Origin: Arthrobacter sp. NtRootA1
Lineage (GTDB): Bacteria > Actinomycetota > Actinomycetes > Actinomycetales > Micrococcaceae
Length of the DNA stretch: 64,000 nucleotides
Direction of reading: 5' to 3'
NCBI RefSeq assembly: GCF_019976975.1
Contig: NZ_AP024630.1
Coordinates: 1,922,001-1,986,000, forward strand
The position numbers and the translations under genes are program-made. The notes beneath the pieces were generated by a model, which worked only from the letters and a program-made list of their open reading frames with translations, made no database searches and was not told the origin of the DNA. This document shows positions 1 to 8,405 of the stretch, one piece after another (position 1 is the first letter of the stretch; every line of letters begins with the position of its first letter).

Positions 1-68
1 GCGAGGAAACGGCCAACGTGGAAGCGGCCAGCGCGGAAACGTCCGGAAACCAGGAGGCTGCGCGATGA
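1..68 (+). CDS. 3' end of an upstream gene, presumably riboflavin synthase (partial)
   Basis: Only the last 21 codons are in the window (frame starting at base 3). They read [21 protein letters not shown] and then stop at TGA 66-68. The stop overlaps the ATG of ribB in an ATGA, which implies translational coupling. The tail is acidic and Ala/Glu rich, as expected for a disordered C-terminus, so family membership cannot be read from it. In actinobacterial rib operons the gene before ribB is usually riboflavin synthase alpha chain; that identity is inferred from position only. Confidence 0.45.
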   Translation, partial: EETANVEAASAETSGNQEAAR

Positions 69-760
69 GCACCCCGACCAAGACGATCTCGACAGCGACG
101 GGTCGTACAGGCCTGGATCCCGTGGAAGCTGCAATCGCGGCGATGGCTGCCGGCCACGCGGTCATCGTTGTGGACAATGAAGACCGCGAGAACGAAGGCG
201 ACATCATTTTCGCTGCCGAACATGCCACTCCCGCCCTTATGGGGTGGACCATCCGGTATTCATCGGGCGTCATATGCGTTCCGCTTGAAGCGGAACGTGC
301 GGATGCCCTGGCGCTGCCGCCCATGGTGGCAGTCAATGAGGACGCCAAAGGCACTGCCTACACTGTTTCCTGCGATGCCGCCATCGGAGTGAGCACCGGT
401 ATTTCGGCCACGGACCGCGCATTGACGGCCCGGATCCTCGCCGATCCGCAGAGCACTCCGTCCTCGATCACCCGCCCCGGGCATATTTTCCCGCTGCGGG
501 CGGTTAAGGGAGGAGTGCGTGAACGCCCGGGACACACGGAAGCAGCCGTGGATCTGTGTCGGCTTGCCGGACTTGCTCCGGTGGGTGTGATCGCTGAGTT
601 GGTACATGACGATGGTGAAATGATGCGCTTGGACAGCCTGCGCGATTTCGCCGCGGAACACGGATGCCCCCTTATCTCCATTGAGGATCTGGTGGCATAC
701 GTTGACGCGGTAGAGTCCCAGACGGCACACGTTTCAGTGGCAGACGAGGAGAAGCGATGA
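65..760 (+). CDS. ribB: 3,4-dihydroxy-2-butanone 4-phosphate synthase RibB
   Basis: The enzyme converts ribulose 5-phosphate to 3,4-dihydroxy-2-butanone 4-phosphate plus formate, supplying the four-carbon unit of riboflavin in the cytoplasm. The 231-residue protein carries the family signature [11 protein letters not shown] near residues 37-47, which holds the acidic metal-binding residues, and the [10 protein letters not shown] and HTEAAVDL stretches of the active site. Length fits a stand-alone RibB. A strong ribosome binding site, AGGAGG at 52-57, supports the ATG at 65. The stop overlaps the start of ribA (ATGA). Many actinobacteria carry a fused RibBA; here the two activities are separate, overlapping reading frames. 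Confidence 0.95.
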   Translation: MSTPTKTISTATGRTGLDPVEAAIAAMAAGHAVIVVDNEDRENEGDIIFAAEHATPALMGWTIRYSSGVICVPLEAERADALALPPMVAVNEDAKGTAYTVSCDAAIGVSTGISATDRALTARILADPQSTPSSITRPGHIFPLRAVKGGVRERPGHTEAAVDLCRLAGLAPVGVIAELVHDDGEMMRLDSLRDFAAEHGCPLISIEDLVAYVDAVESQTAHVSVADEEKR

Positions 761-1461
761 CCGCATCGACAACGCGCAGCAGCGACGACACCGAGCCCAC
801 ACCCCACCCGGTGAGCGGCGGCCCGATTGTCCAGCTGCCCACCGCCTTTGGGGACTTTGTAGCCCAGGCTTGGACGGATCACGTCACGGGCGTGGAACAT
901 CTTGCCGTCAGTTCCCCCAACCCGCCCAAGGATGGCCAGGCACCACTGGTTCGCCTGCATTCCGAATGCCTCACCGGCGACGTCTTCGGATCCTATCGTT
1001 GCGATTGCGGCGAGCAATTGGCCTTTGCCTTGGAGCTCATCCACGCTGAAGGTGGGACGCTCCTGTACTTGCGGGGCCAGGAAGGGCGCGGCATTGGTTT
1101 GGCCAACAAAATCAAGGCCTACGCGCTGCAGGAAGCCGGTTTCGACACGGTTGAGGCCAACGAACAGCTTGGCTTGCCGGTAGACGCGCGCTCTTACAGC
1201 GCCGCGGGTCAGATCCTGGCCGAGATGGGCCTGCATGAGGTTCGGCTGCTCAGCAACAATCCGGACAAGCAGAACCGCCTGGCCCAGGCCGGCGTCTCAG
1301 TGGTGGAAATGGTTCCCACCGAGGTTCCTTCGCGTGAACAGAATCTTCGCTACCTGCAGACCAAGAAAGACCGGATGGATCACCGTCTGACGCTCGAAAC
1401 CGAGTCTGTCGGCAACGGAAAGACCCCATCCCGAAGCCCCTTTGACAACGAACAAGACTGA
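757..1461 (+). CDS. ribA: GTP cyclohydrolase II RibA
   Basis: This catalyses the first committed step of riboflavin synthesis, opening GTP to 2,5-diamino-6-ribosylamino-pyrimidinone phosphate, formate and pyrophosphate. The zinc-binding motif is visible in [17 protein letters not shown] (three cysteines). The GTP-binding [10 protein letters not shown] stretch follows. At 234 residues it is a little longer than a minimal RibA, with about 30 extra residues at each end. It starts inside the ribB stop (ATGA) in another frame, so it is translated as a separate protein and not as a RibBA fusion. ribH follows after 18 bases, making one operon. Confidence 0.95.
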   Translation: MTASTTRSSDDTEPTPHPVSGGPIVQLPTAFGDFVAQAWTDHVTGVEHLAVSSPNPPKDGQAPLVRLHSECLTGDVFGSYRCDCGEQLAFALELIHAEGGTLLYLRGQEGRGIGLANKIKAYALQEAGFDTVEANEQLGLPVDARSYSAAGQILAEMGLHEVRLLSNNPDKQNRLAQAGVSVVEMVPTEVPSREQNLRYLQTKKDRMDHRLTLETESVGNGKTPSRSPFDNEQD

Positions 1462-1479
1462 ACGGAATCCCAGCAAACA

Positions 1480-1965
1480 ATGAGCGGACACGGCGCACCC
1501 ACTATCGACCTCACCACCCTTAAGCCCGAGGAAACCTCGCAGCTCAAGCTCGCCATTGTGGCAGCGAGCTGGCATACCCAGATCATGGATGGACTGGTTG
1601 ATGGTGCACTTCGCGCGGCCAAGGAAGCCGGCATCGCCGAGCCCACCCTGCTGCGCGTCCCTGGCAGCTTCGAACTCCCGGTTGCCGCGGCCCGGCTCGC
1701 ACCGCACTTCGACGCCGTCGTGGCCCTCGGTGTTGTTATCCGCGGCGGAACGCCGCACTTCGAGTACGTATGCCAGGCCGCGACGTCGGGACTCACCGAT
1801 GTCAGCGTCCGCACCGGCGTTCCGGTCGGGTTCGGCGTCCTGACCTGCGATACGGAGCAACAGGGCTTGGACCGCGCAGGCCTCCCGGGTTCCAACGAAG
1901 ACAAGGGGCACGAGGCAGTCACCGCGGCCCTTGCCACGGCAGTGACGCTGAAGCAGTACAGCTGA
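1480..1965 (+). CDS. ribH: 6,7-dimethyl-8-ribityllumazine synthase RibH
   Basis: Lumazine synthase condenses the RibB product with the pyrimidine intermediate to give the direct precursor of riboflavin; the family assembles as pentamers or 60-subunit capsids. The 161-residue protein has the expected core: AIVAASWH near residue 28, [11 protein letters not shown], the [17 protein letters not shown] segment with the catalytic histidine, and [10 protein letters not shown]. The ribosome binding site is weak, consistent with coupling to ribA 18 bases upstream. A 20-base tandem duplication spans its stop codon and a hairpin terminator follows, so this is probably the last gene of the operon. Confidence 0.95.
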   Translation: MSGHGAPTIDLTTLKPEETSQLKLAIVAASWHTQIMDGLVDGALRAAKEAGIAEPTLLRVPGSFELPVAAARLAPHFDAVVALGVVIRGGTPHFEYVCQAATSGLTDVSVRTGVPVGFGVLTCDTEQQGLDRAGLPGSNEDKGHEAVTAALATAVTLKQYS

Positions 1966-1990
1966 CACTGAAGCGGTACAGCTGACACTG
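1951..1990 (+). repeat. 20-bp tandem duplication across the ribH stop codon
   Basis: AAGCAGTACAGCTGACACTG (1951-1970) is followed directly by AAGCGGTACAGCTGACACTG (1971-1990), with one mismatch. The first copy encodes the last codons of ribH, including TGA; the second lies after the stop and repeats the codons and the stop out of use. It looks like a slipped-strand duplication. Confidence 0.9.
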
Positions 1991-2004
1991 GGTCAGCAGG
2001 CGTT

Positions 2005-2042
2005 GAAGGGGATGTGGGTGTGTCTTCACTCACATCCCCTTC
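2005..2042 (+). terminator. hairpin terminator after ribH
   Basis: GAAGGGGATGTG (2005-2016) pairs perfectly with CACATCCCCTTC (2031-2042), leaving a 14-base loop. No clear U tract follows, so it may be an imperfect intrinsic terminator, but its position between ribH and hisE fits transcription termination. Confidence 0.65.
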
Positions 2043-2097
2043 GTCATGCAACGCCCCAACAAGCGGTGCCAGCCCCTAAGCAAGTAGTCTGTAGGGC

Positions 2098-2361
2098 GTG
2101 AAGAATTTCGAGACGCTGTTCGCAGAACTGAGTGAGAAAGCAGCGACCCGCCCGGCAGGCTCGCGTACGGTTGCCGAACTGGACTCCGGAATCCATGGCA
2201 TCGGTAAGAAAGTGGTCGAAGAGGCCGCCGAAGTCTGGATGGCCGCCGAGTACGAATCCGATGACGCCGCTGCCGAGGAAATCTCCCAGTTGCTGTACCA
2301 CCTGCAGGTCCTCATGCTCGCCAAGGGCCTCAGCCTGGAAGACGTTTACAAGCATCTCTAG
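2098..2361 (+). CDS. hisE: phosphoribosyl-ATP pyrophosphatase HisE
   Basis: This performs the second step of histidine synthesis, hydrolysing phosphoribosyl-ATP to phosphoribosyl-AMP. The 87-residue all-alpha protein shows the MazG-like metal-binding pattern [13 protein letters not shown] with a second helix [16 protein letters not shown], and its length is normal for the family. The start is GTG at 2098. A TAGTCT hexamer lies at 2084-2089, only eight bases upstream, and no ribosome binding site is seen, so the transcript may be leaderless (inference). hisG follows after 84 bases. As usual in actinobacteria, hisE and hisI are separate genes. Confidence 0.93.
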   Translation: MKNFETLFAELSEKAATRPAGSRTVAELDSGIHGIGKKVVEEAAEVWMAAEYESDDAAAEEISQLLYHLQVLMLAKGLSLEDVYKHL

Positions 2362-2445
2362 CCACGCCACTCCGTCTTCAATAAGCGGAGCCAGCTGCGT
2401 GGCCGAAGTGCCTGAAAACCTCCATTCCAAACAGAAAGTCTCCCC

Positions 2446-3306
2446 ATGCTCCGTGTAGCAGTCCCCAACAAGGGATCCCTGTCAGAAGCCGCCTCTGCAA
2501 TGTTGTCCGAGGCCGGCTACCGCCAGCGCCGCGACACCCGCGAACTGGTCATGGTCGATCCCGACAATGACATTGAGTTCTTCTTCCTGCGCCCCCGCGA
2601 CATCGCGGTGTATGTGGGCCAGGGAACCCTGGACGTCGGAATCACCGGACGCGACCTCCTGCTGGACGCAAAGGTGGAAGCCGAAGAACTGCTTCCCTTG
2701 GGCTTTGCCCCTTCTACCTTCCGTTTCGCCGGCCCCGTAGGTGACTTCACCGGCGTCGAACAGCTCGAAGGCAAGCGCCTCGCCACCAGCTACGACGGGC
2801 TCCTGCGCGATTACCTCGCGGATCGGGGCGTGAACGCCAAGGTGGTCCGGCTGGACGGCGCCGTCGAGTCATCAGTGCGACTCGGCGTCGCGGACGCCAT
2901 CGCCGATGTCGTGGAGACGGGCAACACCCTCAAGGCAGCCGGAATGGAAATCTTCGGCGATCCCATTCTTAAGTCCGAGGCCGTGCTGATCAAGCGCACA
3001 GGTCCCGGTGGTGCCGCGAATGGCACGGCCAAGGAAATCGACGTCCTCATCCGTCGCCTGCAGGGCGTCCTTGTGGCGCGGCAGTACGTGCTGATGGATT
3101 ACGACATCCGCAAGGACCTGGTGGAGGACGCTGCTGCGCTCACCCCCGGCCTTGAATCGCCCACCGTCTCCCCGCTGCGGGATTCGGAATGGGTGGCCGT
3201 GCGTTCCATGGTCCCCAAGAAGGAAACCAACCGCATCATGGATGAGCTGTACGATCTTGGCGCCCGCGCCATCCTGGTCAGCAGCATCCACGCCTGCCGT
3301 ATCTGA
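2446..3306 (+). CDS. hisG: ATP phosphoribosyltransferase HisG (long form)
   Basis: This is the first enzyme of histidine synthesis, joining ATP and PRPP, and is normally feedback-inhibited by histidine. At 286 residues it is the long, HisZ-independent form. It opens with [13 protein letters not shown], contains the periplasmic-binding-protein-like two-lobe core ([17 protein letters not shown]), the PRPP-binding [18 protein letters not shown] segment and the C-terminal regulatory domain (about residues 210-286, ending [10 protein letters not shown]). It lies between hisE and hisF in the same direction and is probably co-transcribed with them. Confidence 0.95.
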   Translation: MLRVAVPNKGSLSEAASAMLSEAGYRQRRDTRELVMVDPDNDIEFFFLRPRDIAVYVGQGTLDVGITGRDLLLDAKVEAEELLPLGFAPSTFRFAGPVGDFTGVEQLEGKRLATSYDGLLRDYLADRGVNAKVVRLDGAVESSVRLGVADAIADVVETGNTLKAAGMEIFGDPILKSEAVLIKRTGPGGAANGTAKEIDVLIRRLQGVLVARQYVLMDYDIRKDLVEDAAALTPGLESPTVSPLRDSEWVAVRSMVPKKETNRIMDELYDLGARAILVSSIHACRI

Positions 3307-3314
3307 CCGGATCG

Positions 3315-3360
3315 CCTGAGCAGCGAACCGCAGAATTCCTGAGCAGCGCACAGCAGAATT
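3315..3360 (+). repeat. 23-bp tandem duplication between hisG and hisF
   Basis: The units 3315-3337 and 3338-3360 both begin CCTGAGCAGCG and end GCAGAATT, and differ at two positions. The second copy ends 12 bases before the hisF start and is followed by the hisF ribosome binding site (AAGGAG near 3361). It is a second case in this window of a short tandem duplication directly after a biosynthetic gene. Confidence 0.85.
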
Positions 3361-3372
3361 AAGGAGCAGCAC

Positions 3373-4149
3373 ATGGCTGTAGCCGTACGCGTCATTCCTT
3401 GCCTGGACGTCGATGCCGGCCGCGTGGTCAAAGGCGTCAACTTCGAGGGCCTGAGGGACGCCGGAGACCCAGTGGAACTTGCCCACCGCTACGACAATGG
3501 CGGTGCGGATGAACTGACGTTCCTGGATGTCACAGCATCATCGGGCAACCGTGAAACCACGTTCGATGTTGTTCGCCGCACGGCCGAGGAAGTCTTTATC
3601 CCTCTGACCGTGGGTGGCGGCGTCCGGGGCGTGGCGGAGGTCGATAAGCTCCTGCGCTTCGGCGCTGACAAGGCATCGATCAACACCGCCGCTGTGGCCC
3701 GGCCTGAGGTCATCGATGAAATCACGCGCCACTTCGGCTCCCAGGTCCTGGTGCTCTCCGTGGATGCACGCCGAACCCGCGAAGGCGACGCCCCGACGTC
3801 GTCCGGTTTTGAAGTCACCACCCACGGTGGCAGGACCGGGACGGGAATCGACGCCATCGCCTGGGCCAAGGAAGCCGCGGACCGGGGTGTGGGAGAAATC
3901 CTGCTGAACTCGATCGACGCGGACGGTACCAAGGACGGATTCGACCTTGAACTGATCCGCCTTGTCCGCGGGGCCGTCAACATTCCCATCATCGCCTCCG
4001 GTGGTGCCGGTAAGCCTGAGCATTTCCCTCCAGCCGTGGAAGCCGGAGCCGATGCCGTGCTGGCAGCTTCGGTGTTCCACTTCGGTCCGGATGACATGAT
4101 CGCCCAAGTCAAAGCGGCTATTCGCGAGGCTGGCTTCGAAGTCCGGTAG
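3373..4149 (+). CDS. hisF: imidazole glycerol phosphate synthase cyclase subunit HisF
   Basis: HisF pairs with the glutaminase HisH to make imidazole glycerol phosphate and AICAR from PRFAR. The 258-residue TIM barrel starts [20 protein letters not shown], with the catalytic Asp in LDVD, and has the phosphate-binding loops GGGVRGV and SGGAG plus the second catalytic Asp in [11 protein letters not shown] at 3373 is preceded by AAGGAG. hisH and hisA are not in this window. It is followed by a long inverted repeat and then an IS110 element. Confidence 0.95.
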   Translation: MAVAVRVIPCLDVDAGRVVKGVNFEGLRDAGDPVELAHRYDNGGADELTFLDVTASSGNRETTFDVVRRTAEEVFIPLTVGGGVRGVAEVDKLLRFGADKASINTAAVARPEVIDEITRHFGSQVLVLSVDARRTREGDAPTSSGFEVTTHGGRTGTGIDAIAWAKEAADRGVGEILLNSIDADGTKDGFDLELIRLVRGAVNIPIIASGGAGKPEHFPPAVEAGADAVLAASVFHFGPDDMIAQVKAAIREAGFEVR

Positions 4150-4170
4150 CTCCGCCAAAAGCAACGCGGG

Positions 4171-4215
4171 GTCACTTAGGGCCCATCACCGCACGGATGA
4201 TGGGCCGTAAGTGAC
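4171..4215 (+). terminator. 18-bp inverted repeat after hisF
   Basis: GTCACTTAGGGCCCATCA (4171-4188) pairs with TGATGGGCCGTAAGTGAC (4198-4215), with one mismatch and a nine-base loop. Its position 22 bases after the hisF stop suggests a terminator, although no U tract follows. Part of the right arm (GTAAGTGACTG, 4207-4217) recurs exactly at 4292-4302, so the palindrome could also be related to the neighbouring IS110 element or be its target. Confidence 0.6.
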
Positions 4216-4259
4216 TGTGAGGATTGGGGTGGCTGGTCTGGGACTGGCTGGCAGAGTGG

Positions 4260-4517
4260 TAGTAGTCGTTCTGCCTCGCGGGTGTGACTCTGTAAGTGAC
4301 TGGCCCTGTAGAGGGTGCCTTTGAGTGGGATCTGTCCGTCCGCGGGGTGGAGCGGCCGGTACCGCCCGGCCCACCTCGGTAACTTGATCAGAAGGTTGTC
4401 CGCCCTCAGGCGTGACTCGTCACAGTGTTGTTCCGAAGTGACCTCTACCCGGGACCGGTACCGGCCGTTTTACGGCCCTGACCACATCCGCGAATAGAGG
4501 AAGACGCCAGAACCGCC
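4260..4517 (+). ncRNA. candidate bridge RNA region in the IS110 left end
   Basis: IS110-group elements encode a structured bridge RNA in the non-coding left end that pairs with both target and donor DNA (established for IS621 and relatives). Here the non-coding leader before the transposase is GC-rich and full of complementary runs, for example GGCCGGTACCGCCCGGCC around 4353-4370 and ACCGGTACCGGCC around 4454-4466. I cannot fold it or name the two guide loops by eye. The RNA call rests on family knowledge and position; the ends are approximate. Confidence 0.4.
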
Positions 4518-5582
4518 ATGACTATCGTCGCGCATTCCCGTCCTTTTGTCGTCGGCGTCGACACGCACGCCAAAAACCATGTCTACGCCATCATCACCGC
4601 AGGCACCGGTGAATTGATTGCCACCCGGGCCTTCCCGACCACCGGGGCAGGCATCAACCGTGCCATCGCCTGGGTCGCGCGCCACACCGGCGCTGACCTG
4701 GCTGCCTTATGGGTCGTTGAAGGAGCCGCGTCCTACGGCGCCCTGTTGGCCGGCGCGGTCGGCGCCGCCGGCTACGAGGTCGCCGAAGCCGCGCGCATGG
4801 ATGCACGTCAGGGAACCGGTAAATCCGATCCGCTCGACGCGCACCGGATCGCCGCAGCCGTTCTGCCCTTGGATGAGCAGCAGCTGCGCCAGCCACGGCT
4901 GAACGAAGGGGTCCGCGCCGCCTTGCGGGTCCTGGTCTGCGCACGGGAAGCCATGACCACCGACCGTACCCGGGCGGTCAACGCCTTGACCGCCCTCCTG
5001 CGCGTAAACGACCTCGGCCTGGATGCCCGCAAACCCCTGACCGGAGCACAGATCGCCGAGGCGTCCCGGTGGCGTTCCCGGGAGGAACCACTGGCACTGA
5101 CCGTCGCCCGGTCCGAAGGGGTCCGGCTAGCCAAACGCATCAGCGAGCTCGACGCGGACATCAAAACCAACAACCGCCAAATCACAGAACTGGTCCAAAT
5201 AAGCGAAGCCGCCCCGCTCCTGCAGGAACCAGGCTTCGGTCCCGTCACTGCCGCCATCTGCCTTACCGCCTGGTCCCACCACGGACGGATCCGCTCAGAA
5301 GCAGCCTTCGCGTCCCTAGCCGGGGTCAACCCGATTCCGGCGTCCTCCGGCAACACCGTCCGGCACAGACTCAACCGCGGCGGCGACAGAACCCTGAACA
5401 AAGCCCTGCACATGGTCGCCCTGAGCAGAATGACCTTCGACCCGGCCACCATCGGATACGTCCACAAACGACAAGCCGAAGGACGAACCAAAAAGGAGAT
5501 CCGCCGGTGCGTGAAACGCTATCTCGCCCGACGGACCTACCGAACCCTTAACGCCACAAACACGGACCCACGCCACCCTTGA
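4518..5582 (+). CDS. IS110-family transposase (DEDD recombinase)
   Basis: The 354-residue protein catalyses insertion and excision of the element. The N-terminal RuvC-like domain (about residues 10-160) shows the DEDD residues: Asp in VVGVDTHAKNH, Glu in WVVEGAASYG and the Asp pair in GKSDPLDAHRIA. The C-terminal Transposase_20 domain (about 235-320) has PGFGPVTAAICL and LAGVNPIPASSG, including the family's conserved serine, and RGGDRTLNKALH. The length is normal and there is no frameshift, so it may be active. The stop at 5580-5582 is close to the expected right end of the element. Confidence 0.92.
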   Translation: MTIVAHSRPFVVGVDTHAKNHVYAIITAGTGELIATRAFPTTGAGINRAIAWVARHTGADLAALWVVEGAASYGALLAGAVGAAGYEVAEAARMDARQGTGKSDPLDAHRIAAAVLPLDEQQLRQPRLNEGVRAALRVLVCAREAMTTDRTRAVNALTALLRVNDLGLDARKPLTGAQIAEASRWRSREEPLALTVARSEGVRLAKRISELDADIKTNNRQITELVQISEAAPLLQEPGFGPVTAAICLTAWSHHGRIRSEAAFASLAGVNPIPASSGNTVRHRLNRGGDRTLNKALHMVALSRMTFDPATIGYVHKRQAEGRTKKEIRRCVKRYLARRTYRTLNATNTDPRHP

Positions 5583-5613
5583 CAACCATAGAAGGATCCC
5601 CGCGTTGGGTGGT

Positions 5614-6258
5614 TTAAAGGCCGATGTCTGCGGTTTGCAGAAGCGCGACGGCGTCCGGCTGGCCTTCGAAGGTGACGAGGGCTTGGCTTGTGCGCCCGTG
5701 GGCATGCATCAGCAGCTCGCCGGGCTCGCCGACAATCGCTACCGACACTGGAGCGCGTTTGGCCACGTGCCGGGGACCCGAAGGCCGTACCAGAACGATG
5801 CCGAGGTCCACGCCGCGGTAAAGAAAAGCCGCCCGCTTGATCAGTTCATCCCACAATGCATCCGAGTACGCTTCGTCAAGGGCCCGGGGCGCCCAACGGT
5901 CGCCTGCGCGGCGGATGTCCTCGGTGTGGACAAAATATTCAATGAGATTCGACGTTTCGTCCAGCGCCTTGATCTTCAAAGGGGAAAGGGCTGGGGGACC
6001 TGCGCGGAACGTTTTGACGAGTTCCGCGTAGTCGTCAGTGGTCTTGAGCTTGGCGGCAAGTTTGGCCGTCGCTTTGTCCGAAGCCTTGCCGAGGCTGGGG
6101 ATCAGGAGGCCAATGCCCACGGCCGCTTTGCGCTCGCGCAGGTAAAGGTGCGCCGCAAGATCCCGGGTGAGCCACCCTTGGCAGAGCGTGGGGGAGTCAG
6201 GTCCGGCCGCCAGCAGGGTTTCGGCCAGTACTTCTCGGGAAGGATCGACGAAATGCAT
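5614..6258 (-). CDS. TIGR03085-family mycothiol-dependent-type protein
   Basis: This belongs to the DinB/mycothiol maleylpyruvate isomerase N-terminal superfamily, subfamily TIGR03085, found in actinobacteria; the precise reaction is unknown. The 214-residue protein begins [20 protein letters not shown], then [19 protein letters not shown], where the histidine sits in the metal-binding helix, and has the later [13 protein letters not shown] motif with a second histidine. I prefer the ATG at 6258 to the upstream GTG at 6276, because the MHFVDPSR start is typical of the family. It lies opposite to its neighbours, convergent with the IS and divergent from hisI. Confidence 0.8.
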   Translation of the reverse strand: MHFVDPSREVLAETLLAAGPDSPTLCQGWLTRDLAAHLYLRERKAAVGIGLLIPSLGKASDKATAKLAAKLKTTDDYAELVKTFRAGPPALSPLKIKALDETSNLIEYFVHTEDIRRAGDRWAPRALDEAYSDALWDELIKRAAFLYRGVDLGIVLVRPSGPRHVAKRAPVSVAIVGEPGELLMHAHGRTSQALVTFEGQPDAVALLQTADIGL

Positions 6259-6347
6259 CACTTGTGAAACTAGCACGATCAGGGCAAGGTTGCGCAGTGG
6301 AACCGCCGCAGAATACGGCTCCCATCAAAGGCACTAGACTTGATCTG

Positions 6348-6764
6348 ATGTCAGAGCAGTCCGCCCCCAGTCCATCTCCCGCCGTGGAGCTCTCCAGCGA
6401 CCCCGCGGACACCCTGCCGCAGGAGATCGCCAGTGCCCTTAAACGCGACTCCGCAGGCCTTGTAGCCGCCATCATCCAGCAGCACGATACCCACGAGGTC
6501 CTCATGCTGGGCTGGATGGATGACGAGGCACTCCGCCGCACCATGACCACGGGACGAGTGACCTTCTACTCGCGTTCCCGCCAGGAATACTGGCGTAAGG
6601 GCGACACTTCCGGGCACGTACAGTTCGTGAAGTCAGTCGCCCTTGACTGCGACGGCGATGCCCTCCTGGTCCGTGTGGACCAGATCGGCGCAGCCTGCCA
6701 CACCGGTACCCGGACCTGCTTCGACGGGCGCGACCTTTCGGTCGTAACGGGCCACCGCGATTAA
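6348..6764 (+). CDS. hisI: phosphoribosyl-AMP cyclohydrolase HisI
   Basis: HisI opens the adenine ring of phosphoribosyl-AMP, the third step of histidine synthesis. The protein (138 residues from ATG 6348) has the conserved core: [28 protein letters not shown], and the zinc and magnesium residues in [14 protein letters not shown] and CHTGTRTCF. An in-frame start exists 84 bases upstream, but the leader to residue 28 is not conserved-looking and overlaps the divergent gene. A TAGACT hexamer at 6335-6340 sits eight bases before ATG, so the message may be leaderless (inference). trpE follows, linking the histidine and tryptophan genes. Confidence 0.93.
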   Translation: MSEQSAPSPSPAVELSSDPADTLPQEIASALKRDSAGLVAAIIQQHDTHEVLMLGWMDDEALRRTMTTGRVTFYSRSRQEYWRKGDTSGHVQFVKSVALDCDGDALLVRVDQIGAACHTGTRTCFDGRDLSVVTGHRD

Positions 6765-6821
6765 GGCATCCCCTAGTTTCCCTGACGCACCACCTAAGAC
6801 CAAAGGCGGAGAACAATAGCC

Positions 6822-8405
6822 ATGCAGGACCTTGGAATCATCAGCCCGGGCCTGGAAGAGTTCCGCGAACTCGCCGTCCACAGCCGTGTCATCCCTGTCC
6901 GACTCAAAGTCCTGGCCGACGCCGAGACCCCCATCGGCCTGTACCGTAAGCTCGCCAAGGGCCAGCCCGGAACGTTCCTCCTTGAGTCGGCAGCCGTAGG
7001 CGGGGCCTGGTCGCGCTATTCCTTCATTGGTGCGAAGTCCCGCGCCACGCTGACCACCAAGGATGGCCAGACACACTGGATCGGTGAGCCACCAGTCGGC
7101 GTGCCCGTGGCTGGCAATCCGGTGGAAGCAGTCCGTGACACCATCGCCGCCCTGCAAACAGATCGTTTTGAAGGGCTGCCGCCCTTTACTTCCGGCCTCG
7201 TCGGTTTCCTGGGCTGGGAAGCCGTGCGCCATTGGGAGAAGCTGACGGCACCGCCGGAAGACGACCTCCAACTGCCTGAGATGGCCCTGAACCTTGTCAC
7301 CGACATGGCAGTGCACGACAATGTGGACGGTACTGTCCTCCTGATTGCCAACGCGATCAACTTCGACAACAGTTCCGAGCGTGTGGATGACGCCTGGCAC
7401 GACGCCGTGGCGCGGGTTAAAGCGCTGCTGGACCAGGTCAGTACACCTGTTGCCCAGCCGGTCTCGGTGCTGGAGCCGGCCGCACTGGATTTTGCGTCGA
7501 GCGTGCAGGAACGCTGGGATGAGGCCAAGTACCTGGAAGCCATCGATCGCGGCAAGGAGGCGATAGTCGATGGCGAGGTCTTCCAGGTAGTTATTTCGCG
7601 CCGCTTCGAAATGGAGTGCAAGGCAGACCCCCTGGACGTTTACCGCGTGCTGCGCAACACCAACCCGAGCCCGTACATGTACATCTTCAGCCTCGAAGAT
7701 GCGGACGGCCGCGAGTACTCGATCGTGGGTTCCTCGCCGGAAGCGCTGGTGACGGTAACGGGTGGGGAAGTCATTACGCACCCCATCGCGGGATCGCGTC
7801 CCCGTGGCAAGACTGTTGAAGCTGACAAAGCCCTGGCCACGGAACTGTTGGCCGACCAGAAGGAACGGGCCGAGCACCTCATGCTGGTTGACCTTTCACG
7901 CAACGACCTCTCCAAGGTGTGCGTGGCCGGAACGGTTGACGTCACCCAGTTCATGGAGGTGGAGCGGTTCAGCCACATCATGCACTTGGTGTCCACCGTG
8001 GTGGGAGAGTTGGCTCCGGATGCCAAAGCCTACGACGTCCTGAAGGCAACGTTCCCCGCGGGTACCCTTTCCGGTGCCCCGAAACCTCGGGCCTTGCGTC
8101 TCCTGGACGAACTCGAACCCCACCGCCGTGGTATCTACGGTGGCGTCGTGGGCTACTTGGACTTTGCCGGTGACATGGACATGGCGATTGCCATCCGTTC
8201 TGCGTTGCTGCGGGAAGGCCGTGCCTACGTGCAGGCCGGAGGCGGGATTGTTGCTGACTCACACAAGCCGTCGGAAGCACTTGAAACCGTGAACAAAGCC
8301 GCCGCGCCGCTTCGGGCCGTGCACACGGCCGGTTCACTGCAGAACATTTCCGCCGAGACGGTGCCGGATGCAGGAATCCTCGACGGCGGGACCCCCGCCT
8401 CATGA
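6822..8405 (+). CDS. trpE: anthranilate synthase component I TrpE
   Basis: TrpE makes anthranilate from chorismate using ammonia passed from the glutaminase subunit TrpG, the first committed step of tryptophan synthesis. The 527-residue protein has the N-terminal feedback domain with FLLESAAVGGAWSRYSFIG (the LLES motif binds tryptophan) and the chorismate-binding domain with SPEALVTV, PIAGSRPRG, LVDLSRNDL, GTLSGAPKPRALRLLDELE and YGGVVGYLDFAGDMDMAIAI. trpG is not in this window. The stop overlaps the next start (ATGA), so the membrane-protein gene is coupled to trpE. No Trp-rich leader peptide is visible in the 57 bases upstream. Confidence 0.95.
   Translation: MQDLGIISPGLEEFRELAVHSRVIPVRLKVLADAETPIGLYRKLAKGQPGTFLLESAAVGGAWSRYSFIGAKSRATLTTKDGQTHWIGEPPVGVPVAGNPVEAVRDTIAALQTDRFEGLPPFTSGLVGFLGWEAVRHWEKLTAPPEDDLQLPEMALNLVTDMAVHDNVDGTVLLIANAINFDNSSERVDDAWHDAVARVKALLDQVSTPVAQPVSVLEPAALDFASSVQERWDEAKYLEAIDRGKEAIVDGEVFQVVISRRFEMECKADPLDVYRVLRNTNPSPYMYIFSLEDADGREYSIVGSSPEALVTVTGGEVITHPIAGSRPRGKTVEADKALATELLADQKERAEHLMLVDLSRNDLSKVCVAGTVDVTQFMEVERFSHIMHLVSTVVGELAPDAKAYDVLKATFPAGTLSGAPKPRALRLLDELEPHRRGIYGGVVGYLDFAGDMDMAIAIRSALLREGRAYVQAGGGIVADSHKPSEALETVNKAAAPLRAVHTAGSLQNISAETVPDAGILDGGTPAS

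Larger units (their letters stand above)
4216..5613 (+). mobile_element. IS110-family insertion sequence (outer limits)
   Basis: The element contains one transposase gene with about 300 bases of non-coding DNA before it and, at most, 31 bases after it. Terminal inverted repeats are not expected in this family and I do not see any, so the exact ends are unresolved; the coordinates given are the gap between the hisF hairpin and the next gene. The arrangement of long left end, transposase and short right end is that of the IS110 group. It separates hisF from the TIGR03085 gene without breaking either. Confidence 0.75.
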
